Position numbers and translations under genes: made by a program. Below, in pieces: positions 28,846 through 38,969 of a DNA stretch of 64,000 nucleotides (its first letter is position 1; each line of letters begins with the position of its first letter). The DNA lies in contig NZ_MDJZ01000004.1 in assembly GCF_002151125.1 (NCBI RefSeq), forward strand, positions 1 through 64,000, given 5' to 3'. Under the pieces are notes generated by a model that saw only the letters and a program-made list of their open reading frames with translations, ran no database searches and was not told the DNA's origin. Source of the stretch: Clavibacter michiganensis. GTDB taxonomy: Bacteria; Actinomycetota; Actinomycetes; Actinomycetales; Microbacteriaceae.

Positions 28846-30464
28846 GCGGGGACGACCGGTACGGCGTCCCGCTCCGCGCATCCGACGGTTCGGCGCTCGT
28901 CCTCGACGCCCACGTGCCCGCCGCGGCCGGACCCGGGGCGCGCGTGCCGTGCGTCGTCACGCGCACCGCGTACGGGCGCTCCCGCCACCTCGCCGAGGGC
29001 CGTGCCTGGCGCGAGCGCGGGCTCGCCTACGTCGTGCAGGACGTCCGCGGCCGCCACGACTCCGACGGCACGTGGGCGCCGTACCGCGGAGAACGGGCCG
29101 ACGGCGCGGCGCTCGTCGACTGGATCACCGCGCAGCCGTGGAGCGACGGCCGCGTCGTCGCGTACGGCGGCTCCTACTCCGGCTTCACCGCGTGGGCCAT
29201 GGCGGTCGAGCGACCGGAGGCCGTCCGCGCGGTCGTCTCGCTCGGCCCCTCCATGTCGCTCGCGCGCACCAAGTTCGGCGGCGGCGGGATCCTGCGCCTC
29301 GCCGAGCACGCGTCCTGGTGGCTCGAGCGCGGCGACGCCCGCACGAGCCGCGACGGCCTCGCGGCGCAGGTGTTCCGCGAGCGGCCCGGGCTCCTCCGGC
29401 ACCTGCCCGTCGTGGACCTCCCGCGGGAGACGGGCGCGCACCTGCCCTCCTGGCGCGGCATCGTGGAGGACGGGGCGGGCGCGCGGACGGGGGAGGAGAT
29501 CACGCGGGCCGAGCTCGCCGCCCTGACCGCCGCGACGCTGCACGTCGGCGGCTGGCACGACCTGCTCCTGCCGGAGACGCTCGAGCACCACGGCGTCGCC
29601 GGATCCGCCGTGCCCGGTACGCCCGCGCACCTCCTCGTGGGTCCCTGGGAGCACGACCTCGTCGGCAGCTCGTCCGGCCGCGTGGGCGACCTCGACCACG
29701 GCGGGGACGCCGTCGTCCCGTGGGGCCGGATGCTCGTCGACTGGATCAGCGACGCCCTCGACGGCGCGCTCCCGCCTCGGCGCGCCCGGGTGCACGTGCG
29801 CGGATCCGGCTGGGAGGACCACGGCGACTGGCCGCCGCCGCACACCCCGACGCGCGTCGCCTGGGCGTCGGGCGGCGAGCTCGCGTTCGTGCACGACCCG
29901 CGGGATCCGCGGCCCTCCCGGCACCCCGGCGTCGACCGGCGCGCGCTCGCGTCCCGGCCCGACGCCGTGCGCGCACGGACCCTCCCGCTCGACGGCCCGC
30001 TCCGGCTGACCGGCGACGTGTCCGTCGAGCTCACCAGCGGATCCGACGCGCCCGGCACCGACTGGATCGCCCGGCTCCTCGCCCGCGACCCCGACGGCGC
30101 CGAGCAGGAGCTCGTCGTGGGGGAGACGACCGTCACCGGACCGCACGAGGGGGTGCGGACGGCGATCGCGCTCGGTCCCGTCGCGGTCCTGCTCCCCGCC
30201 GGCACCGTGCTCGTGCTGGAGCTCGCGGGCGCCGACGCCCCGCGGCTCGCCCGGAACCTCGGCGGGCCGCCGGGGGAGCGGTGCACGTCCGCGATCGAGA
30301 CGCCCGTGCGGCAGCGCGTGATCCTCGATGCGACGATGCGGCTCGTGCTGGTGCTGCCGATCGCGGCGGGGACGGCCCCGACGCCGGACGGCGCGCACGC
30401 GGGCGCCGAGCCGGCCGGCGCCACGGGCACCAGTACCGGTACCGGCACGGGAGCCGCCTCGTGA
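28842..30464 (+). CDS. S15/CocE-NonD family alpha/beta-hydrolase in the RiPP operon
   Basis: 540 aa. The N-terminal alpha/beta-hydrolase domain has the nucleophile elbow YGGSYSGF (Ser about 111), a likely catalytic Asp in GGWHDLLLPET (about 237-247) and His in GPWEHDLV (about 266-273). The C-terminal jelly-roll domain is typical of X-Pro dipeptidyl peptidases, cocaine esterase and acylases. A Gly/Thr/Ala-rich tail ends the chain. The gene lies between the leader-binding protein and first YcaO with 4-base overlaps on both sides, so it belongs to the pathway. It could cut the modified precursor, including the NPF or APQ segments, or (de)acylate it. No signal peptide. Confidence 0.85.
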   Translation: MSGDDRYGVPLRASDGSALVLDAHVPAAAGPGARVPCVVTRTAYGRSRHLAEGRAWRERGLAYVVQDVRGRHDSDGTWAPYRGERADGAALVDWITAQPWSDGRVVAYGGSYSGFTAWAMAVERPEAVRAVVSLGPSMSLARTKFGGGGILRLAEHASWWLERGDARTSRDGLAAQVFRERPGLLRHLPVVDLPRETGAHLPSWRGIVEDGAGARTGEEITRAELAALTAATLHVGGWHDLLLPETLEHHGVAGSAVPGTPAHLLVGPWEHDLVGSSSGRVGDLDHGGDAVVPWGRMLVDWISDALDGALPPRRARVHVRGSGWEDHGDWPPPHTPTRVAWASGGELAFVHDPRDPRPSRHPGVDRRALASRPDAVRARTLPLDGPLRLTGDVSVELTSGSDAPGTDWIARLLARDPDGAEQELVVGETTVTGPHEGVRTAIALGPVAVLLPAGTVLVLELAGADAPRLARNLGGPPGERCTSAIETPVRQRVILDATMRLVLVLPIAAGTAPTPDGAHAGAEPAGATGTSTGTGTGAAS

Positions 30465-31837
30465 GCATCGACGACCTCGTCGACGCCCGCACGGGCCTCA
30501 TCACCTCGCTCGCGCGGCAGCCCGCGGATCCGCGCCTGCCGTTCGCCTGGGTCGGCCACGGCGCCACGGTCTCCCGGGCCGACCGGTTCGCGCCGTGGCG
30601 GGCCGACGGGTTCGGCTTCGGCGCGTCCGCGGGCGACCCGGTCCCCGCGCGGCTCGCGGCCTGCGGGGAGGCGGTGGAGCGCTACTGCGGCAACGCCGTG
30701 CCCGAGGACCTCGTCCGCGGATCGCACGCGTCGCTCACGGCCGGCGGCGCCCGCGCGCTGAATCCCGAGGAGCTCGCCCTCTACTCGCCCCGGCAGCACG
30801 CCGCGCCCGGCTTCCCGTTCCGTCCGTTCACGCGGCACGACGAGGTGCTCTGGGCGCGAGGCGTCGACCTGCACGACGGCGGCCCGGTCCTCGTGCCCGC
30901 CTCCCTCGCGTGGCTCGACTTCGTGCACGGCTCCCGCGCCGGGGAGGTGCCGCGCCACTCGCTCGCCTACTCGGGCATCGCCGCGGGCGCGGACCGGGGC
31001 ATGGCCGTGCGGAACGCGCTCGAGGAGCTGTGGGAGCGCGACGCCTGCGCGATCTGGTGGGCGAGCGGCGCCTCGACGCGCGCGCTCGACGACGGCGGCC
31101 GGGTCGCGGGGGCGCTCGGCTGGGCGGAGGATCCGACGACCCCGCCCGTGCGCGTGCGCCTCCTGGAGATCCCGTCGGAGTCGCCCGCGCCCGTCGTCGC
31201 CGCGTTCCTCGAGGAGGAGCACGAGAACGGATCCCGAATGGTCGCGTTCGGCAGCGCGTGCCGGAGCGCACCCGAGCACGCGGCGACCAAGGCGCTCGTG
31301 GAGGCGCTCGGCCTGCTGCAGCTCACCCGGCAGCTCGTGGATCCCGCGAGCGAGGTGTGGCGGGCGGTCCGCGCGGGCGGGATCGAGGAGCACGTGTTCC
31401 TGCCGTACCGCGCCGACCGGCGCTACCTCGACGACGCCGGGCCCGGCTACGCGCGCCTCACCGACCTGCCGCCCGTCGCGCAGCTGCACCTCGACCCGCG
31501 GATGAACGGATCCCACCTCGACCGGCTGCGGCCCGCCGCGTCCGCGCCCCTCGACGCCCTGCCGCGGATCACGGCGGACGACCCGCTCCCGAGGCACCTC
31601 GACGCGCTCGCGCGGCAGGGCCTCCGCGCCGTCTCCGTCGACCTGACGACGCCCGACGTCCGGCTCGCCGGGCTCGAGGTCGTGCGCGTGGTCGTGCCGG
31701 GGCTCGTGGGGAACGGGCCGCCCGCGTACCCGCTGCGCGGATCCGCCCGCTACCTCGAGGTGCCCCGGCGGCTCGGCCTCGACCGCATCCCGGCGAGCGC
31801 CGACGACCTCGTCCCCGACCCGATCCCCCTGGCATGA
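30461..31837 (+). CDS. YcaO-type azoline-forming cyclodehydratase, first copy
   Basis: 458 aa. ATP/Mg-binding motifs of the YcaO family are CGEAVERYCG (about 68-77), ALEELWERDA (about 186-195) and ATKALVEALGLLQ (about 274-286). The C-terminus is PDPIP followed by two residues (452-458), the PxPxP signature of azoline-forming YcaO enzymes, which act by phosphorylating the backbone amide. With no Cys in the precursor, Ser/Thr would become oxazoline or methyloxazoline. The GTG start overlaps the hydrolase stop, and its own stop overlaps the second YcaO gene. Confidence 0.9.
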   Translation: MSIDDLVDARTGLITSLARQPADPRLPFAWVGHGATVSRADRFAPWRADGFGFGASAGDPVPARLAACGEAVERYCGNAVPEDLVRGSHASLTAGGARALNPEELALYSPRQHAAPGFPFRPFTRHDEVLWARGVDLHDGGPVLVPASLAWLDFVHGSRAGEVPRHSLAYSGIAAGADRGMAVRNALEELWERDACAIWWASGASTRALDDGGRVAGALGWAEDPTTPPVRVRLLEIPSESPAPVVAAFLEEEHENGSRMVAFGSACRSAPEHAATKALVEALGLLQLTRQLVDPASEVWRAVRAGGIEEHVFLPYRADRRYLDDAGPGYARLTDLPPVAQLHLDPRMNGSHLDRLRPAASAPLDALPRITADDPLPRHLDALARQGLRAVSVDLTTPDVRLAGLEVVRVVVPGLVGNGPPAYPLRGSARYLEVPRRLGLDRIPASADDLVPDPIPLA

Positions 31838-33180
31838 GAGGCCCGATGGACCCCGCACCCGCACCCCCGCGCGACCTCGCGCCCGCCGACCTCGTCGACG
31901 CGCGCACGGGCGTCGTCCGCCGCGTCGAGCCGCGCGCGACCCCCGCGCACTTCCCGCCCGCCTTCCGGCTCGCCCACGCGGTGCTCGCCGACTCGTCCGC
32001 CTTCTGCGCGTGGGCGTCGGACGCGTCGGGCGCGGGGCACGCCTTCGCGGATCCGGACGCCGTGCTCGGCGCCGCCGTGGGCGAGGCCGTCGAGCGCTAC
32101 TGCGGCAACCTCGTCCCCGCGGGGCTCCTGCGCGACTCCGCACGTCGTCTCCGCGCGGGGGCACGCGCCGTGCTGGATCCCGCCGCCCTCGCCCTGTACT
32201 CCGCCGCGCAGCACGCGAGCGGCTGGCTGCCGGTCGCCGTGCTGGACGACGACGCGGTCGTCGACTGGACGGAGGCCGCGCGCCTCGGGACCGGGGACCG
32301 GATCCTCGTCCCCGCGTCGCTGGTCTGGGTCTCGCACGCGCTCCTCGTGCCGCCCGCGGTGCACCCGATCATGCAGGCCGGTCTCGCCACGGGCCGCTCC
32401 GCGGAGGAGGCGCTCTGGGGCGGGCTCGGCGAGGTGATCGAGCGCGACGCGATGACGCGCGCGTGGACGGACGGCCGGGGCGTCGTCGAGCTCGACGTGC
32501 CGCGCGCGCTCGTCGACCTCGCGCGAGGCCCGGCCGACGCGCTCTCCTGCCGCTGGTTCCTGTTCCCGCACGTATCCGGCCTCCCGGTCATCGGCGCGCT
32601 CCTCCAGGACGCCCGCACCGGGTACCTCACGCTCGGGATGGCGTCAGGCGGCGTGCCGACGCGCGCCGCCCGCAAGGCGCTGGGGGAGGCCCTGCAGCTG
32701 CAGCTCTTCCAGGCCGACCTCGACGATCCGGACGGGCCCTACATGGCCGCCGCGCGCGATCCGCGCAGCCCGCTGAAGCCGTGGCGCGCCGACCGCGCCT
32801 ACCGTCTGGCGTACCGGCCTGACCTCTCCGACGTCGTCGACTACGGCTGCCACCTGCAGCTGCATCTCGACCCCGTGATCCAGCGCGCCTTCCACGAGGA
32901 GCTCGCGCGGTCGATCACCGGCCGCCTGCCGCTCGCGGACGTGACCGACCGGTGGGACGGGCCCGACCGCGTGGCCGAGCTGGTCGACGCGCTGCGGGAG
33001 ACGGGGCGCGAGGTGCTCGCGGTCGACGTGACGCTGCCGGAGATCCGCCGCACGGGACTGCACGTGACGCGCGTTATCGTCCCGGGCCTCCGCTCGAACG
33101 CGCCGCACGCGCTGCCGTTCCTCGGCGGGCCGGATCCCGCGCCGCCCGCGCCGCCGCGGCCCGTGCCGCTCCCGCACTGA
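31834..33180 (+). CDS. YcaO-type azoline-forming cyclodehydratase, second copy
   Basis: 448 aa, a diverged paralogue of its upstream neighbour; both open with ADLVDARTG-like or DDLVDARTG segments. Motifs are GEAVERYCG (about 83-91), GEVIERDAM (about 199-207) and ARKALGEALQLQ (about 278-289). The C-terminus is PRPVP plus LPH (441-448), again PxPxP, so both copies look catalytically complete. Two YcaO enzymes may treat different residues or the two repeats, or form a heteromer. ATG at 31834 overlaps the previous stop; an ATG four codons later is possible. Confidence 0.9.
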   Translation: MRGPMDPAPAPPRDLAPADLVDARTGVVRRVEPRATPAHFPPAFRLAHAVLADSSAFCAWASDASGAGHAFADPDAVLGAAVGEAVERYCGNLVPAGLLRDSARRLRAGARAVLDPAALALYSAAQHASGWLPVAVLDDDAVVDWTEAARLGTGDRILVPASLVWVSHALLVPPAVHPIMQAGLATGRSAEEALWGGLGEVIERDAMTRAWTDGRGVVELDVPRALVDLARGPADALSCRWFLFPHVSGLPVIGALLQDARTGYLTLGMASGGVPTRAARKALGEALQLQLFQADLDDPDGPYMAAARDPRSPLKPWRADRAYRLAYRPDLSDVVDYGCHLQLHLDPVIQRAFHEELARSITGRLPLADVTDRWDGPDRVAELVDALRETGREVLAVDVTLPEIRRTGLHVTRVIVPGLRSNAPHALPFLGGPDPAPPAPPRPVPLPH

Positions 33181-33263
33181 GCGGGCCGCCCGCCGCCCGC
33201 CGCCTGCCGCCTGCCTCCCGCCGCCTGCCCACCCGATCCACCCGCCCCCCACCCGAGAGCCCC
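33181..33263 (+). repeat. GC-rich spacer with short GCCGCCTGCC-type repeats
   Basis: 83 bp between the second YcaO gene and the permease gene. It contains several imperfect copies of CCGCCTGCC / CCGCCCGCCG between 33185 and 33230. It is the only gap over 10 bp within the modification/transport block and shows no clear promoter. Confidence 0.5.
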
Positions 33264-34369
33264 ATGGAACCGACCACAGCCCCCGCCCGCGCGGCCGCGC
33301 CACCCGCGGCGATCCCCGCCCCGCCCCCGCCGCCCCGCGCGCGTCTCGTCCGGCGCCTCCTCGTCCCCGCCCTCGTCCTCGCCGCGCCGCTCGTGGTGGC
33401 GCTCGCCATGGGCATCGGCTCGGTGACGGTCTCGCCCCTGCACGTCGCGCAGGTGGTGCTGCACCACGCCCTCGGCACGGACGCCGGCGGGATCGACCCC
33501 ATCGACGACCAGATCGTGTGGGAGTACCGGGCGCCGCGCGTGCTGCTCGCGCTCGTCACGGGCGCGGCGCTCGCCCTGGCCGGGACCGTGCTGCAGACGC
33601 TCATCCGCAACCCGCTCGCGGATCCCTTCGTGCTCGGCATCGCGTCCGGCGCGTCGCTCGGCGCGGTGGCGGCGCTCGTCGTCGGCGCGTCCGCGGCCGG
33701 GTTCCTCGCGACGCTGGGCGTCACGGGCGCGGCCTTCGCGGGCGCCATCGCGACCCTCGCGCTCGTGCTGGCGCTCGGGCGGCGCGGCGGGCGCGTGGAT
33801 CCGGCGCGCCTGGTGCTCGTCGGCGTCTCGATCTCGTCGCTCCTGCAGGCGCTCACCAGCTGGCTGCAGCTGCAGGCGTCGCCCGACCAGATCGCGGGCG
33901 TGCTGTTCTGGCTGCTCGGCAGCGTGTCCGGCGCCACGTGGGCATCGCTCGCGCTGCCGGCCGCGGCGCTCGCGATCGGGCTCGTCGGCCTCCTCGCCGG
34001 CGGCCGCACCCTGGACGCGCTCCTCCTCGGCGACGACCGCGCCGCGTCCCTCGGCGTCGACCTCTCCCGGTCCCGCACGATCCTCTTCGCCGTCTCCGCG
34101 CTGCTCACCGCGGCCGCCGTGTCGGTCGCGGGCGGCGTCGGCTTCGTCGGGCTCATCGCGCCGCACCTCGTGCGCCTCGTCGTGGGGCCCGCGCACCGGC
34201 GCCTCCTGCCGCTCGCCGCGCTCGTGGGCGGGCTGTTCCTCGTGCTCGCCGACCTCGCGGGGCGCACGCTCACCGCCCCGCGCGAGCTGCCGCTGTCGAT
34301 CGTGACCGCGCTCGTCGGCGTCCCGGTCTTCCTGACGGTCCTGCTCCGCGCCGACGACGGGCGGACCCG

Positions 34370-34373
<4 letters not shown>
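33264..34373 (+). CDS. FecCD-family ABC transporter permease
   Basis: 369 aa polytopic protein of the FecCD/BtuC permease family, which imports siderophores, haem, cobalamin and similar large ligands. About ten membrane segments. Family signatures include YRAPRVLLALVTGAALALAG, NPLADPFVLGIASGASLGA and GGVGFVGLIAPHLVRL. A Pro/Ala-rich N-terminal tail of about 28 residues precedes the first helix. It is coupled to the ATPase gene by ATGA. Related three-gene cassettes in actinobacteria are sometimes named putative F420-0 transporters. The RiPP context suggests a peptide-metal complex instead; neither ligand is proven. Confidence 0.9.
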
Positions 34374-35160
<787 letters not shown>

Positions 35161-35164
<4 letters not shown>

Positions 35165-36165
35165 CCCCCCGCACCCCCGCACGCCGCCGCGCGACCCGGA
35201 CCGCCGCCCTCCTCGCCGGCGCCGCGACCGCCGCCCTGCTCCTCGCCGGCTGCGCGACCGCCCCGGCCGACGGCGGCACCGCGCCCACCGCCACCGCCGG
35301 CGGCCCCGTCTCCGTCGACTCCTGCGACCGCGCCCTCGCGTTCCCGACGGGACCGCAGCGGATCGTCTCGCTGTGGCCCGCGGTCACCGAGATGCTGCTC
35401 CAGCTGGGCGCGGGCGACCGCATCGTCGGCCAGGCGTTCACCGACCAGTCGCCGCCGCTCGACCGCTACCGGGACGCCTACGACCGCGTGCCCGTCCTCG
35501 CGACCGGCGCCGTCGACCGCGAGACGCTGCTCGCCGCGCACCCCGACCTCATCGTCGCCGACGGCGAGTACCACTTCGACGGCACCGAGCTGCCCACCAT
35601 CGACGACCTGGCCGCCCTCGGGATCCGCGTCTACGTCATCAGCTCGTTCTGCCACGGCCAGGTCACCACCGGGCACGTCGACGACGCGGCCACCGACCTG
35701 CAGGCGCTCGGCACGCTCCTCGGGGCGGAGGACGCCGCGGACAGCGCCGTCGCCGACGAGCGCGCGCAGCTCGCCGCGGTGGACGCGCACGTGCAGGGCC
35801 GGGATCCGGTCGACCTCGCCGTGCTGCAGATCTTCGACGGATCCGTGTACGCCGACGCCCGCGGCCTCTACAGCGACGTCGTCGCCCGCGCCGGCGGCCG
35901 GAACATGTACGAGGACGCCCTCCCCGCCGACCAGTACTACGCCGAGGTGAGCGTCGAAGACGTGGCGAGGCGGGATCCCGGCACGATCGTGTACCTCTAC
36001 TCGACGGATGCCGAGCGCGACAGCGTGCGCGCCGACCTCGAGGCGCGGCTGCCGGGCGTGCGCGCCGTGCGCGACGGCCGCCTGCTCGCGCTGCCCTCAA
36101 CCGACTTCATCGGATCCCGCGCGCTCGACGGGGTCGTCGCCCTCGACGCGCTGCTCCATGGCTGA
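35161..36165 (+). CDS. FecB/BtuF-type substrate-binding lipoprotein
   Basis: 334 aa. Signal peptide with Arg residues at 8-10 and 13, then lipobox LLLAGC with Cys31. The mature protein is a class III binding protein: the first lobe starts at PQRIVSLWPAVTEMLLQLGAG and the second ends at LPSTDFIGSRALDGVVAL, joined by a long helix. Such proteins capture siderophores, haem, cobalamin or similar ligands. It is similar in layout to proteins labelled putative F420-0 binding proteins in actinobacteria. Being the last gene of the importer and overlapped by an exporter gene supports a shuttle for the cluster product. Confidence 0.9.
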
Positions 36166-37426
36166 CCCGACGACGCCGACCCGGACCGCGCGCGCGTTCG
36201 ACCGCTACGTCCTCTCGCGCGGCGTCTCCTGGGCGGGCAACGCGCTCACCGCGGTCGCGCTCCCGGTGCTCGTCTACACGACCACGGGCGACGCCGCGCT
36301 GCTCGGCCTCGTCGCGATGATGGAGGCGCTGCCGTACCTCGTGCTCGCCCTCCCCGTGGGCGCGCTCGTCGACGGCTGGGACGCCCGGCGCACGATGCTC
36401 GTCACCACCTGGCTGAGCGCCGCGGCGACCGCGTCCGTCCCGCTCGCGGCGCTCCTCGGGACACCGCATCCGGCGCTCCTCGTCGGCGTCGCGGCGGCCG
36501 TCTCCTCGCTGTTCGTCTTCTTCGACGCCGCGAGCTTCTCGGCCGTGCCCGCCCTCGTGGGCAGCGACCGCGTGGGGGCCGCGACCACGCGCATGACGAC
36601 CGTCTACACGGTGATCGGCATCGCCGGTCCGCTCGCGGGCGCCGCCGCGGTCGCGGGGCTGGGGCCGTCCGCCGTCCTCGCGCTGGACGCCGCGAGCTAC
36701 GCGGCCGCAGCCCTCCTCCTGAGCCGCGTCACCTGGACCTCCTCCCCGCGGCCGTCGGCCCGGGCCCGGCGGCGCATCGGCCGGGAGATCCTCGAGGGGC
36801 TCCAGCACATCCGCCGGGCGCCGCTCGTGCGCGACCTCACGCTCGTGGGCGCGGGCAGCAGCCTGACCGGGGGAGCGGTCACGGGCACGCTCGTCGTGAT
36901 GATCGCCCGCGGCCTCGAGGAGCCGGCCGACGGACCCGCGCTCGGGATCCTCGCCGCGGCCGCCGCCTGCGGCACCCTCCTCGCGTCGCGCGCGCTCGGT
37001 CCGATCCAGCGCCGCGTCGGCGTCGGCGCGATCACGATCGGCGGGCTCGCGCTCCAGACCGCGCTCACGGCGGCGTGGGCAGCCGTCGGATCCGTCCTCG
37101 TCGCCGTGCTCGTCCTCGCCGCCTGGCAGGCCGCGACGTCGACCGTCTCGCTCTCCGGGATCGTCGTCCGCCAGACCGTCACGCCCGCCCACCTGCAGGG
37201 CCGCGTCAACACGACCGCGCGCATGATCGCGTGGGGCGGGCAGCCGATCGGGGCGGGGCTCGGCGGCGTGCTCGCCGCCTCCACGGGCGTCCGCACCGCG
37301 ATCCTCGTCACGGGCCTCGGAGCCCTCGCCGGGCTCGTGGGAGCGGCGGCGTCCGGCCTGCGCCGGGCACCGCGCCTCGCCGACCTGCGCGTGCCCGACG
37401 CCGGGGACGCGCCCGTCGCGAGCTAG
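36158..37426 (+). CDS. MFS exporter, EntS-like
   Basis: 422 aa, about twelve membrane segments. The start FDRYVLSRGVSWAGNALTAVALPVL and the motif-A-like loop GALVDGWDARRTMLVTTW are typical of the MFS_3/TMEM effector group that includes the enterobactin exporter EntS. The C-terminal half contains TVTPAHLQGRVNTTARM, also family-typical. The ATG overlaps the binding-protein gene by 8 bases, so it is the last gene of the RiPP/transport operon and the likely route out for the mature peptide. A drug efflux role is the alternative. Confidence 0.88.
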   Translation: MADPTTPTRTARAFDRYVLSRGVSWAGNALTAVALPVLVYTTTGDAALLGLVAMMEALPYLVLALPVGALVDGWDARRTMLVTTWLSAAATASVPLAALLGTPHPALLVGVAAAVSSLFVFFDAASFSAVPALVGSDRVGAATTRMTTVYTVIGIAGPLAGAAAVAGLGPSAVLALDAASYAAAALLLSRVTWTSSPRPSARARRRIGREILEGLQHIRRAPLVRDLTLVGAGSSLTGGAVTGTLVVMIARGLEEPADGPALGILAAAAACGTLLASRALGPIQRRVGVGAITIGGLALQTALTAAWAAVGSVLVAVLVLAAWQAATSTVSLSGIVVRQTVTPAHLQGRVNTTARMIAWGGQPIGAGLGGVLAASTGVRTAILVTGLGALAGLVGAAASGLRRAPRLADLRVPDAGDAPVAS

Positions 37427-37479
37427 GTGAGCGGAGGCGCCCGGATTCTTTGCTAGGCTTTCCGGGTTGCTCCACGTGA

Positions 37480-37552
37480 TCCTCGATAGCTCAATTGGCA
37501 GAGCAGCCGGCTGTTAACCGGCAGGTTGTTGGTTCGAGTCCAACTCGGGGAG
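37480..37552 (+). tRNA. tRNA-Asn (anticodon GTT)
   Basis: 73 nt cloverleaf. Acceptor stem TCCTCGA / TCGGGGA with one T-G pair and discriminator G. The anticodon stem GCCGG / CCGGC holds the loop CTGTTAA with GTT at the centre. The T-arm contains GGTTCGAGTCC. CCA is not encoded. It is the left boundary of a decayed accessory stretch, but no copy of its 3' end was seen elsewhere in the window. Confidence 0.97.
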
Positions 37553-37554
37553 CG

Positions 37555-37590
37555 AAGGCCTCGCGGCTCCACCCGCGGGGCCTTTTCCTT
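37555..37590 (+). terminator. intrinsic terminator after tRNA-Asn
   Basis: AAGGCCTCGCGG pairs with CCGCGGGGCCTT (one T-G pair) across a 6-base loop and runs into TTTTCCTT. A clear Rho-independent terminator, three bases after the tRNA. Confidence 0.85.
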
Positions 37591-37629
37591 TGCCCGGCCA
37601 GGCCGGGCCAGGCCAGTCCGAGCGGTCGT

Positions 37630-38062
37630 CCAGCGACAATGCCGCCACGGACGTCGAGGGCGGCACCCACAGCAAGTCAACCAACAGGGCCAGATGTTCG
37701 GCCGGTCCACCACCATCGTGCAGAAGACGACGGCCAAGGGCTCAACGTCGCTCTACGTCTCCGTCGGCGGCAGCGCGATGCTCGTCGGCATGTCCGCCAT
37801 GGACGACGGCGGGGTCGAGCCCGTCATCACGATCGGCTCCGGAGTGACACGTGTGCTGACGGTCAACGAATCTCAGGCAGCCGGGCCAACCACGGCGCCC
37901 ACGTCGACCTCTTCGGACGGCTACTACGCGTCCGCCGACGCCGCTACCTATGGCAGCGCGGTAGCCGAATGGCACCCCGCGGTGAGCTCGTCCGAGCAAG
38001 CGAACGTCGTCGCCAACGCGTGCGCCATTCAACCGATCGTCCTGCTCGGCCCGTGCCCGTGA
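37630..38062 (+). pseudogene. coding-like remnant or small hypothetical gene
   Basis: A reading frame from an ATG at 37694 gives 122 aa with a protein-like stretch (TTIVQKTTAKGSTSLYVSVG, VITIGSGVTRVLTV), then a Ser/Thr-rich tail. The preceding 60 bases read sensibly only in another frame (SSDNAATDVEGGTHSKSTN), which suggests a frameshifted gene. No good ribosome-binding site precedes the ATG. I do not recognise the family. Convergent with the SGNH hydrolase gene. Confidence 0.35.
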
Positions 38063-38104
38063 TGCCCACGATCCCCCCCCCGGGAGATGCGGAACTTGTC
38101 GTCG

Positions 38105-38845
38105 TTACGGAGAAGAAACGAGCGGCTCAAGGACGTCGACCAGCAAGGCGTAGCCGGCATCGTCTGGGTGGATTCCGTCGTCGGAGATGAGGTCGGCCCG
38201 CCCCTCGAACGGCTGCCCCGCGTCGACGTACGTACCGCCGACTGCCTCGACTGCCGAGCGGACGGCCTCGGCTAGCTGGCCGAGAGCGGCTGGTGCCTCT
38301 TCGTCATCCCACAGCGGAGAGGTCGCGACAATCCGCGCATCCGGGAGTGCCGACCGCAGCGCTGGGTAAAAGGCAGCGATCTGGTCGCGCGCGGCTTGAA
38401 CGGTTCGGGAGTCGTTACGACCTCCGGAGACAATCACGAGGTCGGGGTTCGCCTTGACGGCGTCCGGGATCATCTCTAGGTAGTTCGGGCAGTAGGCCAA
38501 GCCGCAGCCGGCCGTGCTCGCGGTCGTGAGGTAGCCGGTGCCGCCCCGACCCAGGTTCACCGGGATCCACCCCTCTCGCAAGGACAAGAGCTGTGGGAAC
38601 GTGACACTCTTGCTCGACGCCCCCGCTCCGGCCGTGTACGAGTCCCCGATGAAAGCCGCACGCACGGCATCCGGCTCGTCCGGCTGCAGAGAAGCAGGGA
38701 GCTCTGGCACAGACCCAGCCGCCGCCGGTCGATCGCCCGCATCGGCCAACGCCAAACCCGACAGGCCAACGACGAGCACACCGATCGCGGTAACGCCCGC
38801 GATACCCCAGGCCGTGCTGCTACCCCAACGTCTGTGATTCCCCAT
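38105..38845 (-). CDS. SGNH/GDSL hydrolase with N-terminal membrane anchor
   Basis: 246 aa. A hydrophobic segment at about 12-35 is a signal or anchor, putting the enzyme outside the membrane. Block I is FIGDSYTAGAG with nucleophile Ser69. GRGGTG and VSGGRNDS supply the oxyanion Gly and Asn. The catalytic pair is Asp223/His226 in DDGIHPDDAGY. Such proteins deacetylate or acylate surface sugars. The upstream acyltransferase-3 gene is broken, so this may be the surviving half of a former sugar-acylation pair. An upstream in-frame start would add 42 residues that do not resemble a signal. Base composition is lower in GC than neighbouring core genes. Confidence 0.85.
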   Translation of the reverse strand: MGNHRRWGSSTAWGIAGVTAIGVLVVGLSGLALADAGDRPAAAGSVPELPASLQPDEPDAVRAAFIGDSYTAGAGASSKSVTFPQLLSLREGWIPVNLGRGGTGYLTTASTAGCGLAYCPNYLEMIPDAVKANPDLVIVSGGRNDSRTVQAARDQIAAFYPALRSALPDARIVATSPLWDDEEAPAALGQLAEAVRSAVEAVGGTYVDAGQPFEGRADLISDDGIHPDDAGYALLVDVLEPLVSSP

Positions 38846-38969
38846 GTGCTGAATCGTAGGCGGTTTGTAGGCCCCCATTGGCCCCTGGGCGCCCCCACTA
38901 AGGGGCGCCGAAGGTGGGCATCGCGGATCACACCTGCTCGACACCCATTCAGCCATGCCAGCTTCGTGC

